DNA of 64,000 nucleotides. Source: Pedobacter miscanthi. GTDB lineage: Bacteria > Bacteroidota > Bacteroidia > Sphingobacteriales > Sphingobacteriaceae. The position numbers and the translations under genes were made by a program. Positions 26,641 through 34,871 of this stretch are shown here, in pieces (the stretch's first letter is position 1; the number at the start of each line of letters is the position of its first letter). The notes beneath the pieces are model-generated. The model saw only the letters and a program-made list of their open reading frames with translations, ran no database searches and was not told the origin of the DNA. The DNA is taken from the NCBI RefSeq assembly GCF_003315595.1, contig NZ_QNQU01000002.1, positions 62,001-126,000 of the forward strand. The letters run 5' to 3'.

Positions 26641-27333
26641 TTATACCTCCGTTTTGGTTACCACAAGTTTTCGCTCAATAGTACCATAAACAATTAAATA
26701 CTGGGCTATCATATAACTAGCCATAATTAAAGCACCACTTTGCAGAATAGGTTGGGCAAATTTACTAACTGCTAAAACACTATCAGACAGCAAGAAAAAC
26801 AACGCGCCATAAAGTATTAGTTTAAAACTGAAAATATTCACCTTTCCATAACGGTTTACTGCCATCAGGGCCATTACGCAGATGATTATAGCATACATTA
26901 ATACAGGAAATTGCATAGGGCCGAGATGTGGTTGCAGGTAAAAGAACAAACCTGAACAAAAAATGGCAAAAGCGCCCACTGCCCATAGAAAATAGGGTGT
27001 TTTATGACTTGGATTGGATTTATGATCGAGTGTAAAAGCCCTGATGTAAAAAATATGGCATATTAAAAATGCAAGAAGTCCGAAGATAAAATAAGTAGTT
27101 CTTCCATTTTGCAGCATCAGCAATATATCTCCTGCCCATGCGAAAATCAGGCCTGTAAAAATCCGCTTATGGAAACGTCCTTTCAGGTTGGAACCCACAT
27201 AAAGCCATACCAAAAGCACCACAACAATTAAAGGTTTAGAGAAATAACGGAGTTGTATATTATTGGTATATTCTGCATACAGCTGAACAATAAATACCAG
27301 AAAAAACATAAAGGAATATAGTTTAGTCTTCAT
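26641..27333 (-). CDS. YhhN/TMEM86-family lysoplasmalogenase
   Basis: Integral membrane hydrolase, 230 residues with about eight hydrophobic segments. The family cleaves the vinyl-ether bond of lysoplasmalogens, releasing an aldehyde and a glycerophospholipid. Landmarks: YFSKPLIVVVLLVWLY, GLIFAWAGDILLML (conserved Asp), YFIFGLLAFLICHIFYIRAF, and ALFFLLSDSVLAVSKF with a second conserved Asp. Its start overlaps the end of the fatty-acid-hydroxylase gene by 11 bp, so the two are coupled and probably act on the same ether-lipid pool. Activity is inferred from family. Confidence 0.88.
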   Translation of the reverse strand: MKTKLYSFMFFLVFIVQLYAEYTNNIQLRYFSKPLIVVVLLVWLYVGSNLKGRFHKRIFTGLIFAWAGDILLMLQNGRTTYFIFGLLAFLICHIFYIRAFTLDHKSNPSHKTPYFLWAVGAFAIFCSGLFFYLQPHLGPMQFPVLMYAIIICVMALMAVNRYGKVNIFSFKLILYGALFFLLSDSVLAVSKFAQPILQSGALIMASYMIAQYLIVYGTIERKLVVTKTEV

Positions 27334-28540
27334 CAGGATTGGGATTTGCCTTTTGCAAATTAAAGAACCAAATTACGGATATTAACTGGATTGCTGCAAA
27401 AATTACCTGATATCCTACCGGGATTTTCAAAATAATAATTAACAACAGGCCAAAAAATAACCTGAAATATTCAAACTTTATCTGCCATGTTTTCTGCTCT
27501 AACAAAGCACCACAGGTGATTAGCGTGAGTATAGTGAAAAAGGAACCACAGATCAATGCTAGAATATCCATTTTATGGTAGGAGAACAATATAACCGAAC
27601 CGGCAAGCAGTGCAACCAGAAACTGCACCAACACATATCCCGTTAATTTAGAATGATATACGGGATTGTATTTCTGATAGGTTAACGGATTAATTTCGGG
27701 TGCAGATTGAAAACCACCCAAATGCGCGGGGAACCAACCCGGAGGTTTGATAAAAACCTTGATTTTATCGCTCAGTTTGGGTGATTGCCTGGCGGTTTTT
27801 ACCAGATCGTCCCAATAGTGAAGGTTTGCCCAAACCGGGTTCCAGCTGGCCAGTGGCTTTGTAATACCATAATAAACTTCTTCCTCTTCTTTTTGGAAAG
27901 TACCAAAAATGCGGTCCCAGATGATTAAGGTACCGGCATGGTTTTTATCGATGTATTTAGGATTGGAGCCGTGGTGTACACGGTGATGCGATGGTGTATT
28001 CAATATATATTCCAGAAAGCCCATATTTTTAACCGCCCGGGTATGGATCCAAAACTGGTAGAGTGTGTTAAATGAACTCAGGGTTAAAAACATAATCGGA
28101 TCAAACCCAACAAAAGCCAATGGCAGGTAAAACACCCAGCTAAACCAGCCCTGAAACCAGCTTTGACGCAGCGCTACCGTTAAATTATATTCTTCACTCT
28201 GGTGGTGTACAATATGTGCGGCCCATAAAGCATTTACCTGATGACTCATCCGGTGGAACCAGTAATAGAAGAAATCGACACCAATAAATAAAAGAATCCA
28301 GATCCAGATGGTTTTGGGCAGCTCGAACAAACGCCAGTGCTCAAAAATGTATTTATAACCAAAAAACAGGGCTGTTTTCATAAAAATGCCGGTAAGCTGC
28401 TGCCCTATCCCCTGGCTTAAATTGGCAATACTATCGTTAAGCCGGTAATAATTTAACTTTTTATAGAAATTATATGCCAGTTCAATCCCGATCAGGATAA
28501 AAAATACGGGTACAGATAAAGCAATGTAATCTACTTTCAT
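27323..28540 (-). CDS. Sterol-desaturase-superfamily hydroxylase, alkylglycerol-monooxygenase-like
   Basis: Integral membrane di-iron oxygenase of 405 residues. The histidine clusters are complete: H96-RMS-H100, H109-IV-H112-H113, then H185-H186-RV-H189-H190, plus His166 and His201. The stretch SNPKYIDKNHAGTLIIWDRIFGTF is characteristic of the fatty-acid-hydroxylase family and resembles TMEM195/alkylglycerol monooxygenase, which cuts saturated ether lipids. A C-terminal extension of about 150 residues has three or four extra membrane segments. The overlapping lysoplasmalogenase partner supports an ether-lipid role (inference); a carotenoid or sterol substrate is the alternative. Confidence 0.88.
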   Translation of the reverse strand: MKVDYIALSVPVFFILIGIELAYNFYKKLNYYRLNDSIANLSQGIGQQLTGIFMKTALFFGYKYIFEHWRLFELPKTIWIWILLFIGVDFFYYWFHRMSHQVNALWAAHIVHHQSEEYNLTVALRQSWFQGWFSWVFYLPLAFVGFDPIMFLTLSSFNTLYQFWIHTRAVKNMGFLEYILNTPSHHRVHHGSNPKYIDKNHAGTLIIWDRIFGTFQKEEEEVYYGITKPLASWNPVWANLHYWDDLVKTARQSPKLSDKIKVFIKPPGWFPAHLGGFQSAPEINPLTYQKYNPVYHSKLTGYVLVQFLVALLAGSVILFSYHKMDILALICGSFFTILTLITCGALLEQKTWQIKFEYFRLFFGLLLIIILKIPVGYQVIFAAIQLISVIWFFNLQKANPNPDED

Positions 28541-28646
28541 ACTGGCTCAAAATATTTGGTTGGCATTATTTCATACAATTTATAAAATATTCCCCTCAGG
28601 AGAAAATCTTCAAGATGTAATATTTGTGCGTGTTTTGATTTTGTTA

Positions 28647-28676
28647 TTGATTTCTGTCAAATTCGCCTTAACTTTG
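28647..28676 (+). promoter_or_regulatory. Promoter of the small exported protein
   Basis: TTG at 28647-28649, a 19-bp spacer and TAACTTTG at 28669-28676, a full match to the Bacteroidetes -33/-7 pattern, 58 bp before the chosen ATG. Confidence 0.52.
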
Positions 28677-28734
28677 GCTGCTAAACAAATTGATCAGGGC
28701 ATTTTGCCCGGTTATAATGATTCATCCCATCAAC

Positions 28735-29085
28735 ATGAAAAAATTATCCCTCCTTCTGTTTTTACTGGCCACAGCATTTTATGCAAAAAGCCAAACTTTG
28801 GTACTGGCTAAAGATGCCGGCCAGTATGTTGGTAAAAATGTAACCATCTGCGATTCGGTTTACAGTACGAAGGGCCTGGATAAGTTAACGCTGATCAATT
28901 TAGGTGGTGCTTACCCAAAAGAACTGATTACGGTAGTAATTAATAAGGAAGATGAAAGTAAGTTTCCATCAGAACCCGCCAGCATGTTTATGGGAAACAA
29001 AATCTGTGTTACAGGAATTGTAAGCGAGTTTAAAGGTAAAACCCAGATTGTGGTAACCGATCCGAAGCAGATTGTTGTAAAGTAA
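28735..29085 (+). CDS. Small exported protein with OB-fold-like domain
   Basis: A 116-residue exported protein. The start is the ATG at 28735, which opens a signal peptide (MKKLSLLLFLLATAFYAKSQ); the longer frame from 28690 would bury it. The mature part (LAKDAGQYVGKNVTICDSVY, LINLGGAYPKELITVVINK, MGNKICVTGIVSEFKGKTQIVVTDPKQIVV) looks like the OB-fold nucleic-acid-binding type found in small periplasmic proteins: strands G-x-x-V-x-V-C-G and a closing GKTQIVV-DP. Exact role unknown. Convergent with the downstream leftward genes. Confidence 0.8.
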   Translation: MKKLSLLLFLLATAFYAKSQTLVLAKDAGQYVGKNVTICDSVYSTKGLDKLTLINLGGAYPKELITVVINKEDESKFPSEPASMFMGNKICVTGIVSEFKGKTQIVVTDPKQIVVK

Positions 29086-29484
29086 TCATTTAACCCTTTA
29101 AAGTTAGTTTAAAACTACACCAATCGGCCACTTTTCCATATTCTTTTTTATATCATACTCAAAACGTAAGCAATTAATGTTTTCGTTTAACTGCCCGTTG
29201 GGCTGAAAAAATAAAAAACCTAGGCTTCCCCTCATTTTAAGGAGGTAGGCTTCGGTTTGAGCGTTAAGAAAAGTTATTATTTTGGAAAAAATGTCAGTGA
29301 AGTAGTGCCTCTTCAGTCGGCAGGAACTTAATCATGCCAACCTCGTAAGCATAGATATCCTTATTATCTGATTCGAAGATTCAAAATCCTTTTAATATTT
29401 CATAATTCATTATACATATAGGCATATTTCCTTGATGAATCGTTTTATTTCCTTGATGAATATTTCTCAGTACTGTAGTTTTTA
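29086..29484. other. Gene-free stretch
   Basis: No ORF or RNA signature seen. The only structure is two direct copies of ATTTCCTTGATGAAT (29426-29440 and 29447-29461, period 21), just beyond the metalloprotease stop, and a doubled TAGGCTT at about 29221 and 29247. Confidence 0.5.
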
Positions 29485-30015
29485 TTACACCAAAAATTTA
29501 ATAATCAGATAAGGTAAACCTAAAGCTACGGCTCCGCCATAAATGATATCGAGCCAAAAGAAAGATCCCAATGCTCCTGCGTAGATAAAACCCACTATGG
29601 GCGTAACTACAATTTTAGACAGCCATGATGTTGTGTTAGATTTCACGACCGCATTCCACAGCACATTTGCATCTCCTGTACTCGGAAAAGCATGTGCCCC
29701 TATCGAAATGGCGAGGTACATCAGCAAATAATCCAAAACATTAGCCGAATCGAATTTAAACTGCAGCGAAGCAGAAAAACCGATGATAAAACACAACAGC
29801 GAGTTCACAATAAACGGACCTACCGAAATGAATACCGTTTGATAAACCTTTGAGGTGGGTTCGTGGATGACGTAACCAACCGGATTTTCAGTCCTGAAAT
29901 AACAAACTTCAAACACGGGCACTTTAAATAACCTGCAAAAAAGCTGGTGGGCAAGCTCGTGTACAATTACGCCCGGAAACGTGGCAATACTGATAAAAAT
30001 ACCTGGAATAAACAT
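29485..30015 (-). CDS. Membrane zinc metalloprotease-like protein (HExxH)
   Basis: A 176-residue polytopic protein with four or five membrane segments and a zincin motif H19-E20-L-A-H23 in the first one (GVIVHELAHQLFCRLFKVPV). This resembles small M50/DUF3267-type membrane metalloproteases. A later Asp in HAFPSTGDANVLWNA could be the third metal ligand, as in site-2 proteases. It begins 15 bp after the end of the frameshifted zinc-ribbon/TPR gene, so both are one operon. Substrate unknown. Confidence 0.78.
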   Translation of the reverse strand: MFIPGIFISIATFPGVIVHELAHQLFCRLFKVPVFEVCYFRTENPVGYVIHEPTSKVYQTVFISVGPFIVNSLLCFIIGFSASLQFKFDSANVLDYLLMYLAISIGAHAFPSTGDANVLWNAVVKSNTTSWLSKIVVTPIVGFIYAGALGSFFWLDIIYGGAVALGLPYLIIKFLV

Positions 30016-30030
30016 GATGTGATTTTCTGA

Positions 30031-31073
30031 TTATCTGTAAATTTCTGAACCTGTTATAATTGGTGATAAACGTTTTGATATCGTACTATCACCGGATTTT
30101 GTTTCGTGTGCTCTTATCCTGGCCAAACTTGCGAGGCTTTCTTTTTTTCTACCGGCAAAATAATCTACCATGGCTTTTGCTTCCATGGCGCTATCATCAT
30201 CCGGATTGAGGGCCAGGGCCTGTGAAACAAATACAGCAGCTTCCTTATCATGTTTGCGCTTAAGCTCAATTCTGGCTTTTTGCGCTAAAACATAAATATC
30301 TTCGGCGTTAAATGCCAGTAAACGATCGCATATTGCCAAAGCTTCATCATATTTGCCGTATTTCTTTTAACGGCAGTAAGTAAGCTCAATGCCTGATAAA
30401 AATTCGGATCTGTAGCCAATACCTTGTTTACAATGCCTTCTACATGGTCATAATCTTTTGTTTCATATAAAAAATTGGCGATATGAACTTTTAATACAAT
30501 TTCATCTGTGCTGTCTACCATAGCCAATAATTTTACCTTATCATTTGCAACGGCAACAATACGCTTATACATCAACGTGTCTTTAGGGAATACCTGACTT
30601 ATATAATCCGACGCAGTATTTACAGTGTTGAATAAGTCCTGATCATCGGTTTTTACATCTGCAATCTTTGCATAGGCAATCTGGTATGCCTGAAAATCGA
30701 AAGTATAGGCACTTGCAACCATCATATACGCATTGGCATTAAAATCAGCCGGAAACTTATTGAGTACTAAAGCAAGCTCGCGTTTTGCCGTTAAAAAATG
30801 TTTTTGATCAATGGCATTTTCGGCTTTCCCCAGGTGGATGGCTGCAGAGATATACTGTTGTGTACGCACCAGGCTGATAACCATCACCGTCAGGATACCC
30901 AGCGCGAAAAACCTGATCCATTTTGGAATGGGGAATTTAATTAGCTTTTTTCTACAATCAGAACATAAATTTACGGCGTGCCCGGGTTCATAAATGTTTA
31001 ATTGACAGTTGGCGCACAAGCTTTCGTTAAAATTGCTTTCTGACGCACTTTCAGTCGGGTGATTTTCCTGCAT
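30031..31073 (-). pseudogene. Zinc-ribbon/TPR membrane protein broken by a one-base frameshift
   Basis: Two frames join into one protein of about 347 residues if one base is restored in the minus-strand A4 run at 30365-30368. The first frame (31073 to 30285) has a zinc ribbon (CANC...CSDC), a membrane segment FFALGILTVMVISLV and TPR-like helices, then runs into nonsense after LSLLTAVKR. The other frame continues it exactly as a TPR: KKYGKYDEALAICDRLLAFN, then KHDKEAAVFVSQALALNPDD, ending at 30031. It could be a real inactivating mutation, a phase-variable tract or a sequencing error. The A-run does not fit a canonical -1 slip heptamer. The protein is probably a membrane scaffold, cotranscribed with the zincin gene. 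Confidence 0.8.
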
Positions 31074-31157
31074 GTGAGATTCGTTAAAGAAATAAAGATA
31101 ATATTTTCTAACTGTTTTGACTATTGCAGCACATCAAATTTCAAAAAGCTTTGTTTT

Positions 31158-31190
31158 TTTGAATCTATTGCCATAAAATTCATAGTTTTG
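31158..31190 (+). promoter_or_regulatory. Promoter of the PAP2 gene
   Basis: TTTG at 31158-31161, 21-bp spacer, TAGTTTTG (TAnnTTTG) at 31183-31190, ending 15 bp before the ATG at 31206. Confidence 0.48.
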
Positions 31191-31205
31191 ACTTTTAACC
31201 TGCCT

Positions 31206-31847
31206 ATGCCTGCTATACTAAAACGAAATACGTTAATTTTTATCCTCCTTTTACTTATTGCTGCCTTTACAGGATTAAGCTTTTTCATTGCCCAGCATCC
31301 CATATTAGCTTTTGATATCAAAACATCACTGTTTATACAACAATACCATGCCGATTGGCTGGATAAAGTAATGCTGGCGATCAGCTTTTTCGGAGAACTG
31401 CCTTTTTCGCTGCTATCTGTGGTAATTGTTGCGGCTATTTTCTACTGGCAGAAATATAAACGCGAAGGCATATTTATTTCAACTGTTTTATTATCAGGTT
31501 TAATTATCCTAGGCATAAAGAATATCATTAACCGACCCAGACCAACTGCATTTTATGTTCGTTTGGTTGAGGTAAACCGTTTTCAGAGTTACCCAAGCGG
31601 ACACGTACTCTCTTATACCCTGTTTTTTGGATTTCTTATTATTTTAATGAATCATCTGAAAGATATACCTAAAATTACCAGAAATATCATTTCCTTTTTA
31701 TCAGCGTTTCTGGTGATTACGATTGCGCCATCCAGGATATATTTGGGCGCACACTGGTTTACTGATACGGTAGGTGGCTTTTTATTGGGATTGATCTGCC
31801 TTTTTCCGCTTTGTTATTTTTATTTTAAAAAAGCGGTTAAGCCTTAA
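31206..31847 (+). CDS. PAP2-family membrane phosphatase
   Basis: A lipid-phosphate phosphatase of 213 residues with about six membrane segments. The three-part acid-phosphatase motif is complete: KNIINRPRP (KxxxxxxRP), YPSGH, and SRIYLGAHWFTD (SRxxxxxHxxxD). Start taken at the ATG at 31206 (MPAILKRNTLIFILLLL), 15 bp after a -7 box; the frame itself stays open to 31059. It dephosphorylates phosphatidic acid, undecaprenyl diphosphate or a similar lipid. Its stop overlaps the stop of the convergent Crp/Fnr gene by 4 bp. Confidence 0.92.
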   Translation: MPAILKRNTLIFILLLLIAAFTGLSFFIAQHPILAFDIKTSLFIQQYHADWLDKVMLAISFFGELPFSLLSVVIVAAIFYWQKYKREGIFISTVLLSGLIILGIKNIINRPRPTAFYVRLVEVNRFQSYPSGHVLSYTLFFGFLIILMNHLKDIPKITRNIISFLSAFLVITIAPSRIYLGAHWFTDTVGGFLLGLICLFPLCYFYFKKAVKP

Positions 31848-32452
31848 TCTTTCCCTTCCTGTTTTTCTTTCTTTCTAATCCTGCTCAGCGTTTCTATCCT
31901 GATCCCTAAATAACTTGCCAGGTATTTTAAGGGTACCCTGTGTTGCATTGTAGGGTGTCCATTTTTAAATTGACGGTAACGGGCTTCGGCAGAAGGTATC
32001 CTGGATAAAACAGACCGTTCCTGCGATATATGGTAATTTATGGCCAGAATTTTTCTGGCAAGTATATTGGTTTCTGGAAACTGCTCATATAACGCATCAA
32101 TAAAACGATAAGGCAGGATCAGCAGCTCTGAATCTTCCAATGCCTGGAATTTCTCTTCGTAGGTGGGTTTAAGCATTGCCGGATTCCGGATGCTTCCGAT
32201 TAAGTGGTCCTCATCTGTTAGCCAGGCCGTAATATCTTTTCCTTCATCTACAATATAACTACGCAGCAGGCCCTTTGTCACAAAAAACAGATAATCTCCG
32301 TTTAATTGATCAACGCATGGAAGAATATCGTTTTTCCGCACAGAAACTTTAAATGTTTCTGCTTTTATACGCGCAGCAACCTGATCACTAAGCGGCTGTA
32401 AATGTTTTAAATATTCGATTAGACGATCACTCTCGTGCTTTTCAGCAGTCAT
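31844..32452 (-). CDS. Crp/Fnr-family transcriptional regulator
   Basis: A 202-residue regulator with an N-terminal cyclic-nucleotide-binding-like beta roll (NDILPCVDQLNGDYLFFVTKGLLRSYIVDEGKDITAWLTDEDHLIGS) and a C-terminal HTH of reduced size (RVPLKYLASYLGIRIETLSRIRK). It has no Fnr cysteines and lacks the strict cAMP-binding Arg-Ser-Ala motif, so it likely senses something other than cAMP. This short form is very common in Bacteroidetes. Its target genes cannot be seen; the HAD gene is divergent. Confidence 0.92.
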   Translation of the reverse strand: MTAEKHESDRLIEYLKHLQPLSDQVAARIKAETFKVSVRKNDILPCVDQLNGDYLFFVTKGLLRSYIVDEGKDITAWLTDEDHLIGSIRNPAMLKPTYEEKFQALEDSELLILPYRFIDALYEQFPETNILARKILAINYHISQERSVLSRIPSAEARYRQFKNGHPTMQHRVPLKYLASYLGIRIETLSRIRKKEKQEGKD

Positions 32453-32652
32453 AATATTAGGTTGCGATTAAAAATGTAATCTATAACTTGTATGCGGCAT
32501 TTCAAATACCCAAACGGTTCATCCGATAATAAATTACAATCTAAGCTAAATTTATTTTCCGTCGCTTTTTTGTTTCATTATTTATGGAACAATATAAATG
32601 TTAAATTTTGGAATGGTGACCGTATTTTAACATGACGATTGGAAAAATCTGA

Positions 32653-32660
32653 TAATTTTG
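32653..32660 (+). promoter_or_regulatory. Candidate -7 box next to the HAD start codon
   Basis: TAATTTTG matches TAnnTTTG but ends only 5 bp before the ATG at 32666, which would make the transcript almost leaderless. No -33 element seen. Confidence 0.3.
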
Positions 32661-32665
32661 CGGGC

Positions 32666-33331
32666 ATGACAAACGATAAACCCAAAGCTTTTCTTTTCGA
32701 TCTCAATGGTACCATGATTAACGACATGGCTTTTCATAACCACGCATGGCATAATATCCTTACTCAGGATTTAGGTGCAAATATCAGCTTCGAAGCAGTA
32801 AAAAAACAGATGTACGGTAAAAACCAGGATCTTTTGGAACGTGTTTTCGGTGTTGGTCATTTCACACAGGAGCAGATTGATCAAATCTCTATCGAAAAAG
32901 AGCACAGGTACCAGGCTGCATACAAAAAACATTTAACACTGATTGCCGGTTTGGGCGATTTTTTAGAAAAGGCAAAACAAACGGGTATACAAATGGCTAT
33001 AGGATCGGCAGCGATTCCTTTTAATATTAATTTCGTACTCGATAATTTAAATATCCGCCATTATTTTAAAACCATAGTAAGTGCCGATGATGTGGTAAAC
33101 AGTAAACCCGATCCTGAAACCTTTACCAAAGGCGCTCAGATTTTAGGCGTAAATGCCAGCAATTGTATCGTTTTTGAAGATGCCCCAAAAGGTGTTGAAG
33201 CGGCACAAAATGCCGGGATGAAATGCGTAGCACTCACCACCATGCATACAAAAGAAGAATTTACGGCATATAACAACATTATTGCCTTTATTGAAGATTA
33301 TACCGACCCTATTTTGCAGGATCTTTTTTAA
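32666..33331 (+). CDS. HAD phosphatase, beta-phosphoglucomutase-like subfamily
   Basis: A 221-residue HAD enzyme with an alpha-helical cap. Start taken at the ATG at 32666; the TTG at 32639 is less likely. Motif I is FLFDLNGTM: nucleophile Asp12 but Asn14 in place of the usual second Asp. Motif II is IGSAAI, motif III is in NSKPDPETF (Lys), and motif IV is VFEDAPKGVEAAQNAGM. Replacing the second Asp would be expected to weaken or change the acid/base step, so mutase activity is doubtful and phosphatase or another role is more likely. Divergent from a Crp/Fnr gene. Confidence 0.88.
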   Translation: MTNDKPKAFLFDLNGTMINDMAFHNHAWHNILTQDLGANISFEAVKKQMYGKNQDLLERVFGVGHFTQEQIDQISIEKEHRYQAAYKKHLTLIAGLGDFLEKAKQTGIQMAIGSAAIPFNINFVLDNLNIRHYFKTIVSADDVVNSKPDPETFTKGAQILGVNASNCIVFEDAPKGVEAAQNAGMKCVALTTMHTKEEFTAYNNIIAFIEDYTDPILQDLF

Positions 33332-33335
33332 ACAG

Positions 33336-33363
33336 ATACGGCCTGTGTTGCCACAAGCCGTAT
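33336..33363. terminator. Hairpin between convergent HAD and aldose epimerase genes
   Basis: Stem ATACGGC/GCCGTAT and TGTG/CACA separated by one C/A mismatch, loop TTGC. Flanking T-runs are weak on both strands, so termination is only probable. Confidence 0.45.
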
Positions 33364-33401
33364 ACATGTTATCATCAAAGATGTAGGGATTACCAAATTA
33401 A

Positions 33402-34574
33402 TTATTTGGTAAATTTGTAGATAGAACTTGTTTTATATAACTGCCCCGGTTTTAATACTGTTGAAGGGAACGCAGGCTGATTTGGAGAATCGGGAAAGTG
33501 CTGTGTTTCCATGGCAATGGCCGTTCTGAAATCATCTTTTGCGCCAGATTTAAAAGTATTTTTGCTTTGCATAAAGTTACCGCTATAAAACTGTAAACCA
33601 GGCTCCTGCGTGTAAATATCCATCACCACACCCGATTTATCGCCTTTAACAGTTGCCGCGTGGAACATGCCCATAGCCTTTGTTTTATTCAAAACATAAT
33701 TATGATCGTAGCCCTTACCAAAAGTTAACTGTTCGTTTTTATCGTTAATACGTGCACCTATTGTAGTTGCTTTTGTAAAATCAAAAGGTGTACCGGCAAC
33801 TTTTTCGATTTTTCCGGTTGGGATCAAAGTCGAATCTACAGGCGTATAACCATCCGCATAAATCTGAACCTCATGGTTTAAAATGGTGCCGCTTCCATCG
33901 CCGTTTAAGTTAAAAAAGGCATGGTTGGTTAAATTAACAACTGTGGTTTTATCTGTTTTGGCCTCATAATCCATTTTCAGTTCATTGTCATCCGTTAACG
34001 TATAGGTTACCTTAACATCTAAGTTTCCTGGGAAATTTTCATCTCCGTCTTTCGATAAATAATGTAGCACCAACGTACTGGCATTTGGCTGGGTAGCATC
34101 CCAAACCACATATTGATAGCCTTTTTTACCGCCATGTAATGTATTCTGCCCGTTATTGGTAAACAGCGAATAGGTTTTACCCTCTAAAGTAAATTTCCCT
34201 TTAGCTATGCGGTTGCCATAACGACCAATGGTTGCACCAAAATAAGGCTCTGTTGATTTTTCATAATCGCTTACACTTTTAAAACCTACCACTACATCAA
34301 CCAGTTTCCCGTCTTTATTTGGCACCAGTAAACTCACCAAACGTCCGCCGTAATTGGTAAAAATTGCTTCAGCGTTATTTTTGTTTTTTAAGGTGTATAA
34401 AGCAGTTTGTTTACCGTCAATTTCTTTCTTAAAAGAATCGGCAACTAATGTTACTACTGCTGAAGAATCGCTTTTCAAACTATCCGTTGATGAAGTTTTT
34501 TTGGATTCAGACTGGCATGATGCTAACCCGATTGCAGCCAGAACGCCGAGGCCCGCTAATGATTTTAATTTCAT
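33402..34574 (-). CDS. Aldose 1-epimerase (galactose mutarotase), lipoprotein
   Basis: Interconverts alpha and beta anomers of aldoses. 390 residues: a lipobox (IGLASC, Cys20), a Ser/Lys/Asp-rich linker, then the GalM beta-sandwich from about residue 50. Active-site landmarks: YGGRLVSLLVP, TIGRYGNRIAKG, NTLHGGKKGYQ, VNLTNHAFFNLNGDG (catalytic His), YDHNYVLN and MDIYTQEPGLQFYSGN (catalytic Glu). Lipid-anchored forms are common in Bacteroidetes polysaccharide use. Divergent from the GH127 gene 297 bp away, which suggests a shared sugar programme; that gap shows no clear operator. Confidence 0.95.
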   Translation of the reverse strand: MKLKSLAGLGVLAAIGLASCQSESKKTSSTDSLKSDSSAVVTLVADSFKKEIDGKQTALYTLKNKNNAEAIFTNYGGRLVSLLVPNKDGKLVDVVVGFKSVSDYEKSTEPYFGATIGRYGNRIAKGKFTLEGKTYSLFTNNGQNTLHGGKKGYQYVVWDATQPNASTLVLHYLSKDGDENFPGNLDVKVTYTLTDDNELKMDYEAKTDKTTVVNLTNHAFFNLNGDGSGTILNHEVQIYADGYTPVDSTLIPTGKIEKVAGTPFDFTKATTIGARINDKNEQLTFGKGYDHNYVLNKTKAMGMFHAATVKGDKSGVVMDIYTQEPGLQFYSGNFMQSKNTFKSGAKDDFRTAIAMETQHFPDSPNQPAFPSTVLKPGQLYKTSSIYKFTK

Positions 34575-34871
34575 AAAATGGAATACTTGGTTTAGAATTT
34601 TATTTGAGTTTTTAAATATAAGTATATCACTTAACTTTACAAATAAAACGTTTTAGATGATTGTGAAGGCATCTGTTTTTAAAAATTTCAATACAAATAA
34701 CATCTATGAGACGATTTGTAGAAACAATGATAACAAAACGTAGAACAACTAAAAACTGTATACAAATTGTTACCTCCCATTACAGTTCTTAAATAAAAAG
34801 AAATAAGGTTTCTAAAACCTGACTTCTTTGGATATAACCAAAAACCTGAACCATAAAACAAACCTGACCGA

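Noticed and set aside
30285..30339. Separate short TPR gene starting at 30339
   Set aside because: Its sequence continues the upstream protein after a one-base shift; treated as one broken gene.
30360..30375. Programmed -1 ribosomal frameshift in the TPR gene
   Set aside because: The site GTT-AAA-AGA lacks a canonical X-XXY-YYZ heptamer; the re-paired P-site codon would mismatch, and no downstream stimulator is evident.
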